From Bacillus sp. 03113 (GTDB lineage Bacteria > Bacillota > Bacilli > Bacillales > Cytobacillaceae), in NCBI RefSeq assembly GCF_006546985.1, contig NZ_VATK01000001.1, positions 186,001-250,000 on the forward strand: a stretch of 64,000 nucleotides of DNA, written 5' to 3'. Position 1 is the stretch's first letter, and each line of letters begins with the position of its first letter. The translations under genes were made by a program, and so were the position numbers. The notes beneath the pieces are model-generated. The model was not told where the DNA came from and made no database searches. It saw only the letters and a list, made by a program, of their open reading frames with translations. Below, in pieces: positions 18,305 through 27,747 of the stretch.

Positions 18305-19180
18305 CTAAATTGATTCTAATAAGGAAATAAAATTTTGTACAACTGCACGAGAGTTATCTTTTTTCCATATTGCAGCTATCTCGAACCCATTTGTAACCTC
18401 AACTAAATCACGATATACGACCCCTTGTCTCTTTAACCTTCTTACTGAACTAGGGACAATGGATAAACCAATTCCAGAGGATATTAAATTGATCGTTGTA
18501 TGCATATGTTTGGCTTCTTGGACAATTCTAGGAGAAAAACCTGAATCTATGCATAGTTTGATGATTTCATCATAATAGTTAGGTCCCATATGGCGGGGAA
18601 AAATAATAAAAGATTCATTTTTTAAATCTGATAAATGAATTTTTCTCTTATCTGCAAAGGGATGGCTCTCAGGAAATGCCACAATCAATGTTTCATGCAA
18701 TACTGTTTTTTTATTTAGCAATTTTTCATCTGATGGTAACCTTGAGAAGCTCACATCTAATTCCCCTTTTTTTAATGCTTCAATTTGCTTAGTAGTCGTT
18801 AACTCTCTTAATTCCATTTCCACATCTGGATATCGTAACTGATATTCTCTCAATATTTTTGGTAATACATCATAGGAGGCTGTTGTAACAAAACCTATGG
18901 TAATTTTTCCTTTTTCGCCACCCCCTGCTCTTTGAACTTGACGAACCGAATCGTCCACCACCTCAAAGATCTGATAGGCTCTCTCTAACAACACTTGACC
19001 TGCATCAGTCAAACGAACTTGCCTTTTACTTCGTTCAAAAAGCAAGATCCCTAATTCTTGTTCTAATTGCTGTATTTGTCGACTTAATGGCGGTTGCGCT
19101 ATTTTTAGAATTTCTGCAGCACGTCCGAAATGTAGTTGTTCTGCAACCGTTATAAAATATTTTAAATGTCTCAGTTCCAA
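18305..19180 (-). CDS. LysR-family transcriptional regulator
   Basis: 291 residues: an N-terminal winged helix-turn-helix (residues about 1-60, AEQLHFGRAAEILKIAQPPLSRQIQQLE) and a periplasmic-binding-like effector domain (about 90-290). The DNA-binding part resembles AlsR/BenM-type regulators. It is divergent from the short-chain dehydrogenase at 19367, with a 186-base AT-rich spacer. LysR proteins usually control the divergent gene and themselves, so the SDR is the likely target. Effector unknown. Confidence 0.9.
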   Translation of the reverse strand: MELRHLKYFITVAEQLHFGRAAEILKIAQPPLSRQIQQLEQELGILLFERSKRQVRLTDAGQVLLERAYQIFEVVDDSVRQVQRAGGGEKGKITIGFVTTASYDVLPKILREYQLRYPDVEMELRELTTTKQIEALKKGELDVSFSRLPSDEKLLNKKTVLHETLIVAFPESHPFADKRKIHLSDLKNESFIIFPRHMGPNYYDEIIKLCIDSGFSPRIVQEAKHMHTTINLISSGIGLSIVPSSVRRLKRQGVVYRDLVEVTNGFEIAAIWKKDNSRAVVQNFISLLESI

Positions 19181-19366
19181 CTTTTAATACCTCCAAAGTA
19201 TTAAATGATAACGAAATATATATTTTACATATTGATTATTTAAATTTACCATAGGATTACAATAAGGGAAAAAGAATGTGCGAAGATCTCTTGTGTTCAT
19301 TAAAATCAAGCTTTTCATAAATAGAAAAAAGGTATCAAATAGTTTCTCAGAAAGGGCTGGTCAATT

Positions 19367-20116
19367 GTGGATAGAAAAAAAGTCATTGTCATAACCGGAG
19401 GAAATAGTGGAATAGGAAAAGCAATAGCAAAAAACTTCAGCAAAGATTCCAATGTTATCATTATTGGTCGAAATGAAGAACGTCTTATTCGTACTGCACA
19501 AGAGCTAGGAGATAATGTCACATGGCTAAAGGCTGACATTTCTGAAAGAGAGCAAATTGAAAAATTACGAGCAGCTATTACAGAAAAATATAATCATGTG
19601 GATGTATTGGTCAATAATGCTGGATACATAAAAAGAACGACTACCGACTTGGATCTAAAAGAAGCAGAAGAAGCATGGGACAGCATGGTTGACACGATCC
19701 TTAAAGGAAGTTACTTAATGTCTGTCGCTATTGCAAAATACTTAACAAGACCTGGAGGAAGAATCATTAATATAGGTTCAATTGCTGGTATTACAGGAGG
19801 AAGGAGCCCAGGAGCTTTAGGTTATGCATCTGCAAAAGCGGGTCTTCATGGGTTGACTTATAGTTTAGCTCGAGAACTAAGTCCTCAGGGTATTACTGTA
19901 AATGCTGTTAACCCAGGATTCATAGAAAAGACTGGGTTCACTGGGGATTGGCCGAGCGATGCCATTCAAGGAATCATTGATCAGGTCCCTTTAAACAGAG
20001 CTGGACAAGTAGAGGATGTAGCTTCTGCAGTCAGGTATTTGGCATCTTCTGAAGCTTCATTTATTACTGGAGAAATACTGAATGTAAACGGGGGCTGGGT
20101 GTTTGGACGAGGCTAA
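19367..20116 (+). CDS. Short-chain dehydrogenase/reductase
   Basis: Classical SDR of 249 residues. Cofactor loop TGGNSGIGKA, NNAG motif (LVNNAGYIKR) and catalytic Ser, Tyr, Lys (NIGSIAG, then YASAK) are intact, and the C-terminus ends in the usual ITGEILNVNGGW. The start is GTG 19367 behind AAAGGG about 10 bases upstream. FabG-like in length, but it is not in a fatty-acid gene context. It is divergent from a LysR regulator, which suggests an inducible catabolic or detoxifying reductase. Substrate unknown. Confidence 0.87.
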   Translation: MDRKKVIVITGGNSGIGKAIAKNFSKDSNVIIIGRNEERLIRTAQELGDNVTWLKADISEREQIEKLRAAITEKYNHVDVLVNNAGYIKRTTTDLDLKEAEEAWDSMVDTILKGSYLMSVAIAKYLTRPGGRIINIGSIAGITGGRSPGALGYASAKAGLHGLTYSLARELSPQGITVNAVNPGFIEKTGFTGDWPSDAIQGIIDQVPLNRAGQVEDVASAVRYLASSEASFITGEILNVNGGWVFGRG

Positions 20117-20394
20117 AGGAGAATAATAGATTGATAATTCTATATTAATATTTTAAACATTCACTACATCTATTTCTTAATAAAGGAAATTAATAGCATT
20201 TCTGTATTTAAAATAAATCGAATTAAAGAAGGAATGGATCAAGTCATTCAAGGAGCTTATTTTACTCTGTTGAAACAAACGATCTGTTCCTTTTTTCTTT
20301 TATAAAATATCATACTGTCTAAAATTCTAAAAGTTGAGCCTCTAATTTATCGGATAATAATACATAATTATGTTGTAAAGAGTTTTTGTTTTTA

Positions 20395-20423
20395 CCAAAC
20401 TTCCCCCCTTATGTAAATCGTCT
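20395..20423 (+). promoter_or_regulatory. Possible ECF-type promoter of the sigma operon
   Basis: CCAAAC at 20395-20400 and CGTC at 20419-20422 resemble the AAC / CGTC signature of ECF sigma promoters, with 18 bases between AAAC and CGTC (slightly long). It lies 28 bases before the start and would fit autoregulation. The rest of 20117-20394 shows no gene. Confidence 0.4.
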
Positions 20424-20450
20424 AATAAATAAAAAGAGGTGAGCGTCCAT

Positions 20451-20987
20451 TTGGAAGAGTCTGTTTCAGAGTTATTAGAACTTGAAAATGAAGAAGCATT
20501 ATTAGATGAAATGATGATTAGGTACGGTCAATCTATTTTAGAATTGGTCTATTCCTATGTACATAATCAATCCGTAGTGGAGGATTTGACACAGGAAATT
20601 TTTGTAAAATGCTATAAAGCTCTTCATACCTATCAGAGGGATGCCAAATTTAAAACGTGGCTATGGCGGATTGCGATTAATCATTGCAAGGATTATTTAA
20701 AAAGCTGGTATCATCGGAAAGTATGGATGACAGAGAAAATGGCAAGCTTTACGGGTCCTGCAACTCAAAATGTTGAGCAAGATATTCTTAATAAGGAAAG
20801 TGAAGAAGTACTTGCCCATGCGGTACTTCGTCTTCCAGTCAAATATCGAGAAGTGATCTATCTCTATTATTTTGAGGAACTTTCAATAAAGGAAATAGAA
20901 GCCATCATCGATGTAAAAATAAACACCATAAAAACAAGGTTAAAGCGGGCAAAAGAGCTTTTAAAAGTAGAACTGGAGGGTTGCTGA
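20451..20987 (+). CDS. ECF-type RNA polymerase sigma factor
   Basis: Sigma-70 family, group 4, about 178 residues. The Shine-Dalgarno AGAGGTGA at 20435-20442 overlaps GTG 20439, so TTG 20451, 8 bases past it, is the likelier start. Region 2 shows YVHNQSVVEDLTQEIFVKCYKAL and the FKTWLWRIAINHCKDYLK helix. Region 4 has LPVKYREVIYLYYFEELSIKEIEAII, then the recognition helix KINTIKTRLKRAKELL. One base separates it from the PadR gene. No classical zinc-finger anti-sigma gene follows. Confidence 0.88.
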   Translation: MEESVSELLELENEEALLDEMMIRYGQSILELVYSYVHNQSVVEDLTQEIFVKCYKALHTYQRDAKFKTWLWRIAINHCKDYLKSWYHRKVWMTEKMASFTGPATQNVEQDILNKESEEVLAHAVLRLPVKYREVIYLYYFEELSIKEIEAIIDVKINTIKTRLKRAKELLKVELEGC

Positions 20988-20988
20988 C

Positions 20989-21390
20989 ATGGATAAGCAA
21001 TTACAAAATCTCCGCCAATCGATGAAAAATAGTGTTTATAAAGACCTGGTGTTTTCCGAAAAGCATCGTGAAGCTGTTCGTAGGGATATTAAACAAGAAA
21101 ATGTCGTGGAAGCAGTATTGCAATTGCTTGTTCAAGAAAGAACAGGTGTTGAATTAAGAAAGTTGATTACAGCAAGAGGGTTTACGAAATTTGATCATCG
21201 GGAAGGGTTTTTATATACATTGCTGCATCAGCTTGAACAAAAAGGCTATCTTGCCACTCGTTGGGACGATCATAAATTGAAATATTATGCTTTAAATCAA
21301 AAGGGACAAAAAGTATTAAATAAGGTTGAGAAAAGTAAGCGAGCTAAGACTCTTATCCTACGAAAGCTGCAAGGAGGGAGCTTGTCATGA
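20989..21390 (+). CDS. PadR-like winged-helix protein in sigma-factor operon
   Basis: 133 residues. The middle part (FTKFDHREGFLYTLLHQLEQKGYLATRWDDHKLKYYALNQKGQKVL) has the PadR winged-helix pattern of a DNA-binding helix, a wing and a final helix. The N-terminal 40 residues are charged and not typical for PadR. It starts 1 base after the sigma gene and overlaps the next start by ATGA. In related Bacillaceae a sigma/PadR/FtsW-like trio recurs. It may act as regulator of the sigma factor or of envelope genes; this is inferred. Confidence 0.75.
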   Translation: MDKQLQNLRQSMKNSVYKDLVFSEKHREAVRRDIKQENVVEAVLQLLVQERTGVELRKLITARGFTKFDHREGFLYTLLHQLEQKGYLATRWDDHKLKYYALNQKGQKVLNKVEKSKRAKTLILRKLQGGSLS

Positions 21391-21973
21391 ATGATAAACA
21401 GAACTTTTTGGATGCAGTCACAAAGCAAATCCGCTCCAAGGAAGCGATAAAACTAGTGGCAGAGGAGCTTGAGCATCATCTTAGAGAAACAAAAAGGACT
21501 TCGTTAAAGAGGGGCTTTCCGAACAAGAAGCTGAACAAAAAGCAGTAGAGCAGATGGGCAACCCAGATATAATCGGGCAGAAATTCAACAACCTTTATCA
21601 GCCAAAAATCGAATGGGGATTGGTTAGCTTGTTTCTAATTGTGTTGGGACTTGGATTTTTGCCAATGGTTCTTTTTAATGGCAATGGAGGATTGTATTTA
21701 AGTTGGACGAGCAAGATCGGTGGCATCGTTATTGGGTTGATCATGGTAGCAACCATAAAGTTCTTTAACTATCAAAAGCTGAAAAATTTTGGTTGGTGGT
21801 TGTTTGCGTTTGGCTCTCTTCTTTTGCTCGTGGCGAATAGTCCTCTTTTTCCGACTTTTAATCTTATGGTAAACACAGACATTCTGAATTACACAAACAT
21901 AAGCCGAATCGTGAATTTTATTTTTTTCATACTTCAAGAGAAAATCTTGATATTCGTGAGAAGAAATGGATAG
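21387..21973 (+). pseudogene. FtsW/RodA-like membrane protein, frameshifted and 3'-truncated
   Basis: ATG 21387 opens a permease-prefix domain (MNDKQNFLDAVTKQIRS...), but the frame runs to a stop at 21546-21548. The next frame over continues the same domain without a gap in sense (KKDFVKEGLSEQEAEQKAVEQMGNPD) and then four hydrophobic segments typical of the FtsW/RodA/SpoVE-type members of this operon. One missing base in the A-run around 21489-21497 restores a single frame. The protein also ends early at 21973, far short of an FtsW-type length. Hence a double lesion, frameshift plus 3' loss. A sequencing error could explain only the first. Confidence 0.75.
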
Positions 21974-22208
21974 GTTTGAGAAGAATATGATTAGTATTAA
22001 AGAAGTAGTTGGCTTACCTTTTGTAAAAGCAAAAATCACTTTTCGCGGGAAAAGTATGAAATTAGCAAATGTTTTAATCGATACAGGTTCTGCTGAAAGC
22101 GATAGTAGTTTTTTTAAAGTGAAAGTAAAAATCTCACCCAATAAGCACGAGATTAAGAGCTTCTTATTGGATGGGATCTATATCGTTTCACTTAATTTTC
22201 TGTTGTAA
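21966..22208 (+). pseudogene. Remnant of a retropepsin-like aspartyl protease
   Basis: The 80-codon frame opens with (M)ISIKEVVGLPFVKAKITFRGK and reaches VLIDTGSA, which matches the active-site start of small Bacillus retropepsin-like proteins (about 130 aa). After DTGSA the sequence no longer follows the family and stops soon, overlapping the 3' end of the opposite M20 gene. It has lost the Gly-rich flap region. ATG 21987 may have been the original start. It is probably decayed; together with the preceding pseudogene it marks a deletion scar. Confidence 0.55.
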
Positions 22209-23403
22209 CCTTCTCTTTCAAGCCAGCACTTTCCTTATTCAAATAACCAATTGAGGTTGAAAGCAAAATTTTTGCTGCGATGAGCATCGATTTTTCATCG
22301 ATGTTAAATTTAGGGTGATGGTGAGGGTAGATCGCCCCGCTTTCCTCGCTTCCTGCACCTGTTAAAATGAAGGTACCAGGAACCTTTTCTAAATAATACG
22401 CAAAGTCCTCTCCGCCCATAATAGGGGTGACTTCCTTCACGTTTTCTCCCCCAATGATTGGAATGGCATGCTGAACAATGAGATCTGTTTCTGCAGGATG
22501 ATTAACGACAGCAGGGTACCCTTTTAAAAAGTTAAATTCATAAGTGGCACCAAAGCCTTCACAAGTAGTTTTAATCACTTTTTCCATTTCTGCGATGATG
22601 AAATCTTGAACATCTGTATCAAAGGTGCGCACAGTTCCTTCAATTTCGGCTGAATCTGCGATAATGTTAAATGCATTTCCAGAATGGAACTTTCCAACCG
22701 ATAGAACAGCCGGTTTTAAAGGATCGACTCGTCTGCTAACGATTTGCTGAAGCTGTTGAATTATCGTCGTTCCTAATACGATCGAATCGACCGTTTGATG
22801 CGGAGCAGATCCGTGACCGCCCTTCCCGAAAAGCTTAATTTCAAATTTATCCGCTGCCGCCATAATCGGACCGCTGCGATAGCCAATTTCCCCAACCGGA
22901 ATAGTTGACCAAAGATGGGTGCCAAAGATGGCATCGACTCCATCTAGACAACCGGCTTCAATCATTGGTTTTGCTCCCCCGGGTGAAATTTCTTCGCCAA
23001 ATTGGTGGATTAAGACTACATTTCCGTTCAGATCATCTTTTGCTTCAGATAAAACCTTCGCGATCCCGAGTAACGTAGAGGTATGGGCATCATGTCCGCA
23101 AGCATGCATTACCCCAGGAACCTTGGATTTATATTCGACCCCTTTTTCATCCTGAAGAGGAAGCGCATCAAAGTCCGCTCGTAATGCAACAGTTTTACCA
23201 GGCTTCCCGCCTTTAATGTAGCCGACGACCCCATTTCCGCCAACACCTGTTTTCACTTCAATCCCTAGATCCTTTAAGTACTCTGCGATTTTTGCTGCTG
23301 TATTTACTTCTTGAAAAGATAGTTCTGGATACTGATGAAAATAGCGTCTAAGCTCCACCATTTCTGGAAAAATTTCTTCAAGTCTATTAAGCAACCCTTC
23401 CAA
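22192..23403 (-). CDS. M20-family amidohydrolase (HipO/YhaA-type aminoacylase)
   Basis: 403-residue zinc amidohydrolase of the M20D group. Metal-site motifs are VMHACGHDAHTSTLL, FGEEISPGGA and GGEDFAYYL; the lid domain starts near residue 180 (FGKGGHGSAPHQ). These enzymes remove acyl groups from N-acylated amino acids or open indole/hippurate-type amides in the cytosol. It starts at TTG 23403 with GGAGGGG just upstream. It follows the PHP gene by 89 bases on the same strand and may belong to the ECF-transporter operon. Natural substrate unknown. Confidence 0.88.
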   Translation of the reverse strand: MEGLLNRLEEIFPEMVELRRYFHQYPELSFQEVNTAAKIAEYLKDLGIEVKTGVGGNGVVGYIKGGKPGKTVALRADFDALPLQDEKGVEYKSKVPGVMHACGHDAHTSTLLGIAKVLSEAKDDLNGNVVLIHQFGEEISPGGAKPMIEAGCLDGVDAIFGTHLWSTIPVGEIGYRSGPIMAAADKFEIKLFGKGGHGSAPHQTVDSIVLGTTIIQQLQQIVSRRVDPLKPAVLSVGKFHSGNAFNIIADSAEIEGTVRTFDTDVQDFIIAEMEKVIKTTCEGFGATYEFNFLKGYPAVVNHPAETDLIVQHAIPIIGGENVKEVTPIMGGEDFAYYLEKVPGTFILTGAGSEESGAIYPHHHPKFNIDEKSMLIAAKILLSTSIGYLNKESAGLKEKVTTEN

Positions 23404-23492
23404 AGTAACCCCTCCGAATAATTAACATTTATTAATTATTATACTGCTATATTTGGATAAAGGGGGCTATTTAATAGAATAATATTAAAAAT

Positions 23493-24242
23493 TTAGTACA
23501 CGTGTTTTAGTAATTTGATTGTTTCTTTCATAAAACTTGCTTCTTTTACTTTCTTCGCTGCTTCATTTGATACGATTACTTTATAATTATTAGAAAGCAT
23601 GCAATTGCGAAGCTGATCAATGGAGTCACACTCTTCAAAGAATTGATTTTTCACACAACCAAACTGGACGGGTAAGTGTGAATCACTGCCTGCAACGACT
23701 GGTTTATTCAATCTTTGTCCTAGTGCAATCACTTCTTCTTGTGTAAAAGGCTGCTTGGCGACATCCTTGCCATTTAAGTCAAAGGCATCAAATTGCTGCA
23801 GGCGATCATCCCCAAGATGAATAAGAGGGGTTGATTTTCGAGTAGGATGTCCACCAATCTTTAATAGATTAAAAGAGTGGGCAATGTCAAAAAGCTCATC
23901 GAATGATGGGAAGTTGTCTTTATCCGTTCGGTCTGCAAAATGAGATCGGATTTTACGAATGTCATCTCGATGACCGATTAATAAAATGTGCCCTGTTTCC
24001 TTAATATCAATCTCCATACCGCTAAATACCTTGAATCCGTCAACATCATAATATTGCGTATATGAGTAGTGTTGATCTAATGTATCATAAATATCTTCAA
24101 ATCGGCGCGTGTTAAAATGCTCCGTTAACGCTATGGCGGTCAATCCATTTTTTCGAGCACTTTTTATCATGTTCTTAAAGTAGCCAATATTAAAATCTAC
24201 ATCCTTAGACATTTTTGTATGTGTGTGAAAATCGATAAACAT
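23493..24242 (-). CDS. PHP-domain phosphoesterase-like protein
   Basis: 249 residues with the PHP (histidinol-phosphatase-like) metal motifs: FIDFHTHTKMSKD at the N-terminus, ALTEHFN, KIGGHPTR and VAGSDSH. Members hydrolyse phosphoesters with a trinuclear metal site. It sits 26 bases after the EcfT gene, so it is most likely co-transcribed with the transporter, suggesting that the imported compound or its phosphorylated form is its substrate. It is short for a full histidinol-phosphatase and not near his genes. Confidence 0.82.
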   Translation of the reverse strand: MFIDFHTHTKMSKDVDFNIGYFKNMIKSARKNGLTAIALTEHFNTRRFEDIYDTLDQHYSYTQYYDVDGFKVFSGMEIDIKETGHILLIGHRDDIRKIRSHFADRTDKDNFPSFDELFDIAHSFNLLKIGGHPTRKSTPLIHLGDDRLQQFDAFDLNGKDVAKQPFTQEEVIALGQRLNKPVVAGSDSHLPVQFGCVKNQFFEECDSIDQLRNCMLSNNYKVIVSNEAAKKVKEASFMKETIKLLKHVY

Positions 24243-24268
24243 AAATCATTCTTCCTTCCTCTAAGTAG

Positions 24269-25099
24269 TTACATTTGATAAATATTTCCAACATAAAAAG
24301 TGAGAGCCATAAAAAGGATTGTCGCTCCTAAAAAGAGCATATCTTTTTGGCGTATTCTTAAATAAGATAACTTCAATCGTTTTGCTTCTGGATTGTGCAG
24401 CCCATAGGTAAAGCCTTTCACTTCCAAAGCTTCAACGGTTGTACGTGTCCGCTTCGCTGTATTTAATATCATTGGATAAAAAGCGATCACGGCAATTTTA
24501 CTAATATATATAAGCTGTCTCCAACGTAAAAAACCTTTGTGAACAGGCATTTTTCCCCTTAATCGATAGGAGTTTATAATTTGATGGTACTCCTCGACAA
24601 GAATAGGAATCATTCGATATCCATAGGAAACGCCAAAGCTTAGTTGTCCAGGTAAACCAAAGCTGAGCAATGCATCACTAAATTTCTCTGGATCGAGGCT
24701 TGAAAAAACAGCCAAACTGGCAAGAGCGACCGTTACCAATTTTAAGGTAAGTGTCAATATGGCTAGAAAGACTTTGAGATCGCCACTCAAAAATAGCGTA
24801 ATCAAAACGATCGATACTAGATTACAAATTGTAGTAAATGCCAGCATCATAATGATGAAGCCGCTAATCCTGGAAATCGAAGCAATAAGAAGCATGAACC
24901 CGAAAAATATGACTAACACGATTCGATTGTGTACAAACCATGGAATGATCGCAAAAAACATATACCAAATAAGCAGTACTCTCGGATCAAATCTAGATAA
25001 AAACGTATCTTTCCTTACAAATGCCGTTCGAAATAAGGTTAATTTCAAATTTTCTAATGAAAAATTACTTAATATCTTCTCGATATAACTCAACGTCAT
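24269..25099 (-). CDS. ECF transporter T component (EcfT/CbiQ family)
   Basis: Membrane coupling subunit, about 276 residues, five or so hydrophobic segments. The family's cytoplasmic coupling motifs are seen as the Ala-Arg/Gly-Arg type pairs in NSYRLRGK and NTAKRTRTTVEALEVKG. It overlaps the ATPase gene by 35 bases. The ATG is glued to the ribosome site GGAGGG; TTG at codon 3 (25093) has better spacing and is an alternative start. It couples the ATPase to the S component. Confidence 0.85.
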   Translation of the reverse strand: MTLSYIEKILSNFSLENLKLTLFRTAFVRKDTFLSRFDPRVLLIWYMFFAIIPWFVHNRIVLVIFFGFMLLIASISRISGFIIMMLAFTTICNLVSIVLITLFLSGDLKVFLAILTLTLKLVTVALASLAVFSSLDPEKFSDALLSFGLPGQLSFGVSYGYRMIPILVEEYHQIINSYRLRGKMPVHKGFLRWRQLIYISKIAVIAFYPMILNTAKRTRTTVEALEVKGFTYGLHNPEAKRLKLSYLRIRQKDMLFLGATILFMALTFYVGNIYQM

Positions 25100-26798
25100 C
25101 CCTCCTAGTGCTTATTCGATCACAGAACTCCTCCACACTTAATGCTGGAGGATGCAGCTCAATTGCATGACTAAGCTCTGTAATTTGCGGAGGTCTTAGA
25201 CCAGCTTCTCTCATTAAGAAAGGATTCGTAAATAATTGCAGCCCGTTTATGTCTGCTAGCACTTGACCATCCTTCATTACGATAATTCGATTTGCCCATG
25301 ATGCAGCTAGCTGCATATCATGAGTAGCTATTATGATCGTTTTTACATGATCTTTTAATTGATCTAGCATAGAAACGATTTCTTTACGGCTTGATACATC
25401 TAAGCTGGCAGTTGGCTCATCAAGCAACATAATTTCTGGACGCATCGCAACTCCTATTGCAAGAGATGCTCTACGCTGTTGCCCGCCGCTAAGCAGCCGA
25501 CCATCATGATCTTGCAGTTCCTCTAGATAAAATTGTTTGATGAGTTTATCTACAAAAGGATCACGGTCAGGAACATTACGTGCCTTTAAAAAATATTCAA
25601 TATCTGCCCGAATATTGTCAGCGATAAACATTTTTTCTGGATCTTGATAAATATAGGTGACCGATTCTGCTAGTTCCTCTGGGGATATATCTCTTGTATT
25701 TTTTCCAAGAACCGTCACCGTTCCTTCTTTTGGCTTTTGGATACCGGTAATGATTTTTTGTATAGTGGACTTTCCAGCTCCATTAACCCCAACAAGAGCG
25801 ACTCGGTCACCTTCATAAAAACTCAAATCAATCCCGTCTAGTATTCTCTTATCTGACTTATCTATTGCTTTGTACCCGTGAAATACATCCTTCATCTCAA
25901 TAAGTGGCTGATTTTGTTGTGATCGATCTGTATTTGTGAAAGCATCGCTTGTATTTGAAGTGAGGGATTTTGCATGGTTAAAATACTGAATTCCCTGTTT
26001 TAGACTCACAGGATAAGGTTTCAAGCTCCAATTCGCTTTATAAGCGGCTAGTGTCACTTGAGGCGGGAAAATGTTCCGCTCCAAAAGTGTGTCCACTTCG
26101 TTTAATGCGAGATCAACTGGCTTTTTCCAAATTAATTTTCCTTGATCCATTAAAATAACAGACTTACAATATTCAGCAATAAATTCCGTATGATGTTCAA
26201 TCACAATAATCGTTTTATTAAATTGCTCATTTAGCATTTTCAGTACATGATAAATATGAACGGCATTCATAGGATCTAATTGAGCTGCAGGTTCATCGAT
26301 AATAATCATTTCCGGGTCCATTGTCAGAACACTAGCCAAGGCAACCATATGCTTTTGCCCGCCGCTTAACTGCCAAATGAACTGATCACGAAGGTGATTC
26401 AATTCTAACAGCTCCAAGATCTCATCAGCCTTTTCCTTATAATCTGCAAATCCAAAGTTCATTCGGGAAAAAATCATTTCATCATATACTTTTGGACGTA
26501 CTAATTGATTTTCAAAATCTTGATAAACATAGCCTACATACTTTGACATTTCTGCAACAGAGCACATCAAGGTATCTGTTTCGAAAACGCTAGCCTTGCC
26601 TGAAAAATCTCCGATATAATAATGAGGAATAAGGCCATTAAAGGTTTTGCAAAGGGTAGACTTACCGCTGCCGTTGCTTCCAATGACAGCGATAAAATCG
26701 CCTTTATTAATGGTTAGATGAATATCCTTTAATACCTCTTTCGTTGAACCAGGATACCGGAATGATAATTGTTCAACCTTGATGATTTCTTGACTCAT
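25065..26798 (-). CDS. ECF transporter ATPase, two ABC domains fused
   Basis: 577-residue tandem ATPase. Domain 1: Walker A GSNGSGKST, signature LSGGQKHM, Walker B MIIIDEP. Domain 2: Walker A GVNGAGKST, signature LSGGQQRR, Walker B IMLLDEP. General ECF transporters use separate EcfA1 and EcfA2 and are encoded beside ribosomal-protein genes. A fused A-A' beside its own S and T genes indicates a dedicated (group I) ECF importer. It starts 4 bases after the S-component stop. Confidence 0.87.
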   Translation of the reverse strand: MSQEIIKVEQLSFRYPGSTKEVLKDIHLTINKGDFIAVIGSNGSGKSTLCKTFNGLIPHYYIGDFSGKASVFETDTLMCSVAEMSKYVGYVYQDFENQLVRPKVYDEMIFSRMNFGFADYKEKADEILELLELNHLRDQFIWQLSGGQKHMVALASVLTMDPEMIIIDEPAAQLDPMNAVHIYHVLKMLNEQFNKTIIVIEHHTEFIAEYCKSVILMDQGKLIWKKPVDLALNEVDTLLERNIFPPQVTLAAYKANWSLKPYPVSLKQGIQYFNHAKSLTSNTSDAFTNTDRSQQNQPLIEMKDVFHGYKAIDKSDKRILDGIDLSFYEGDRVALVGVNGAGKSTIQKIITGIQKPKEGTVTVLGKNTRDISPEELAESVTYIYQDPEKMFIADNIRADIEYFLKARNVPDRDPFVDKLIKQFYLEELQDHDGRLLSGGQQRRASLAIGVAMRPEIMLLDEPTASLDVSSRKEIVSMLDQLKDHVKTIIIATHDMQLAASWANRIIVMKDGQVLADINGLQLFTNPFLMREAGLRPPQITELSHAIELHPPALSVEEFCDRISTRRDDVELYREDIK

Positions 26799-26802
26799 TT
26801 AT

Positions 26803-27660
26803 CTACCCTGCCCTTGTATATTCTTTGTTACGTGATTTGGATTTAATGAAAAATACAATAGCAACGACTACAGCAGCGATTACAATGCCTATCCACACAA
26901 ATCCATCTCCGAATTGGTCGATAAAATCAGGCTTCCATGCCCCAATGTCGACAACTTCACCTAAAACTCCAAAAAGCATCGCCACAACAAATACACCAGC
27001 CGCTAAAGCAAGGAATGAACCAGCCGCTACTTTAGAGATGCTTCCTTCTCGTGGTTTCATTCCTAGAAGAGGTTCAATTTTGCCGTGTAATCGAGGGATT
27101 AAGTACATGGCAGGAATGATCCCAACGATAATCCCAGCAACAACAAACTCCATTGAACATTCAATGATTTCTAGGACGAGAATACTTTCTGGCAACCCTT
27201 TAATAGCGTCTATATCACTAACGCCAATCCAAACCTTAATACAGTCTGCTAGACCACTTAATACCTGTTCTACGGCTACACCTACCATTCCAGCAGCTGC
27301 AATCGAAGCTTTACTTTTTAAATTTTTGACCATTAAACCTGCGATGTATAGGCCAATAAATAAAGTAAGAACGCCTTCAATTTCTCCAAGTCCACCAAAG
27401 TCACCCATAAGGAGGTCTGAAAAAATAACCTCCCCAACAGATGCACCAAGAGCTGCATAAAAGGGGTTTAACAGCATCACTAAAATTAGACCGATAAAAC
27501 CAAAATAAGGGATTCCAAGTTCGATTGACCCAATTGCAACATCTGGAATCATTTCAGTAACTAAATCACCTAAACCGAAAAGCGCCATTGATAAGACAAA
27601 TATCATTAATTTTTGTGATTGACCTTGCTGAACCTGCCTTGTTGATAGAGTAGGATTCAT
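26803..27660 (-). CDS. ECF transporter S component, substrate unknown
   Basis: 285-residue membrane protein with about 7-8 hydrophobic segments and an N-terminal polar stretch; first gene of the operon. Position directly before a fused ECF ATPase and EcfT identifies it as the substrate-binding S subunit. It does not look like the short (about 170-200 aa) vitamin S components and has a C-terminal helix pair after an extracellular loop (VVDIGAWKPDFIDQF). GGGAGGT precedes ATG 27660. The PHP enzyme and RpiR regulator suggest a phosphorylatable or sugar-like ligand; this is inference. Confidence 0.72.
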   Translation of the reverse strand: MNPTLSTRQVQQGQSQKLMIFVLSMALFGLGDLVTEMIPDVAIGSIELGIPYFGFIGLILVMLLNPFYAALGASVGEVIFSDLLMGDFGGLGEIEGVLTLFIGLYIAGLMVKNLKSKASIAAAGMVGVAVEQVLSGLADCIKVWIGVSDIDAIKGLPESILVLEIIECSMEFVVAGIIVGIIPAMYLIPRLHGKIEPLLGMKPREGSISKVAAGSFLALAAGVFVVAMLFGVLGEVVDIGAWKPDFIDQFGDGFVWIGIVIAAVVVAIVFFIKSKSRNKEYTRAG

Positions 27661-27747
27661 TCATAGTACCTCCCATTGGATTATTCAATGTTCATTTTAT
27701 AAATATAATGTTTAGTAGATTTGTTAATAATGTAAACGAAATGCAAA

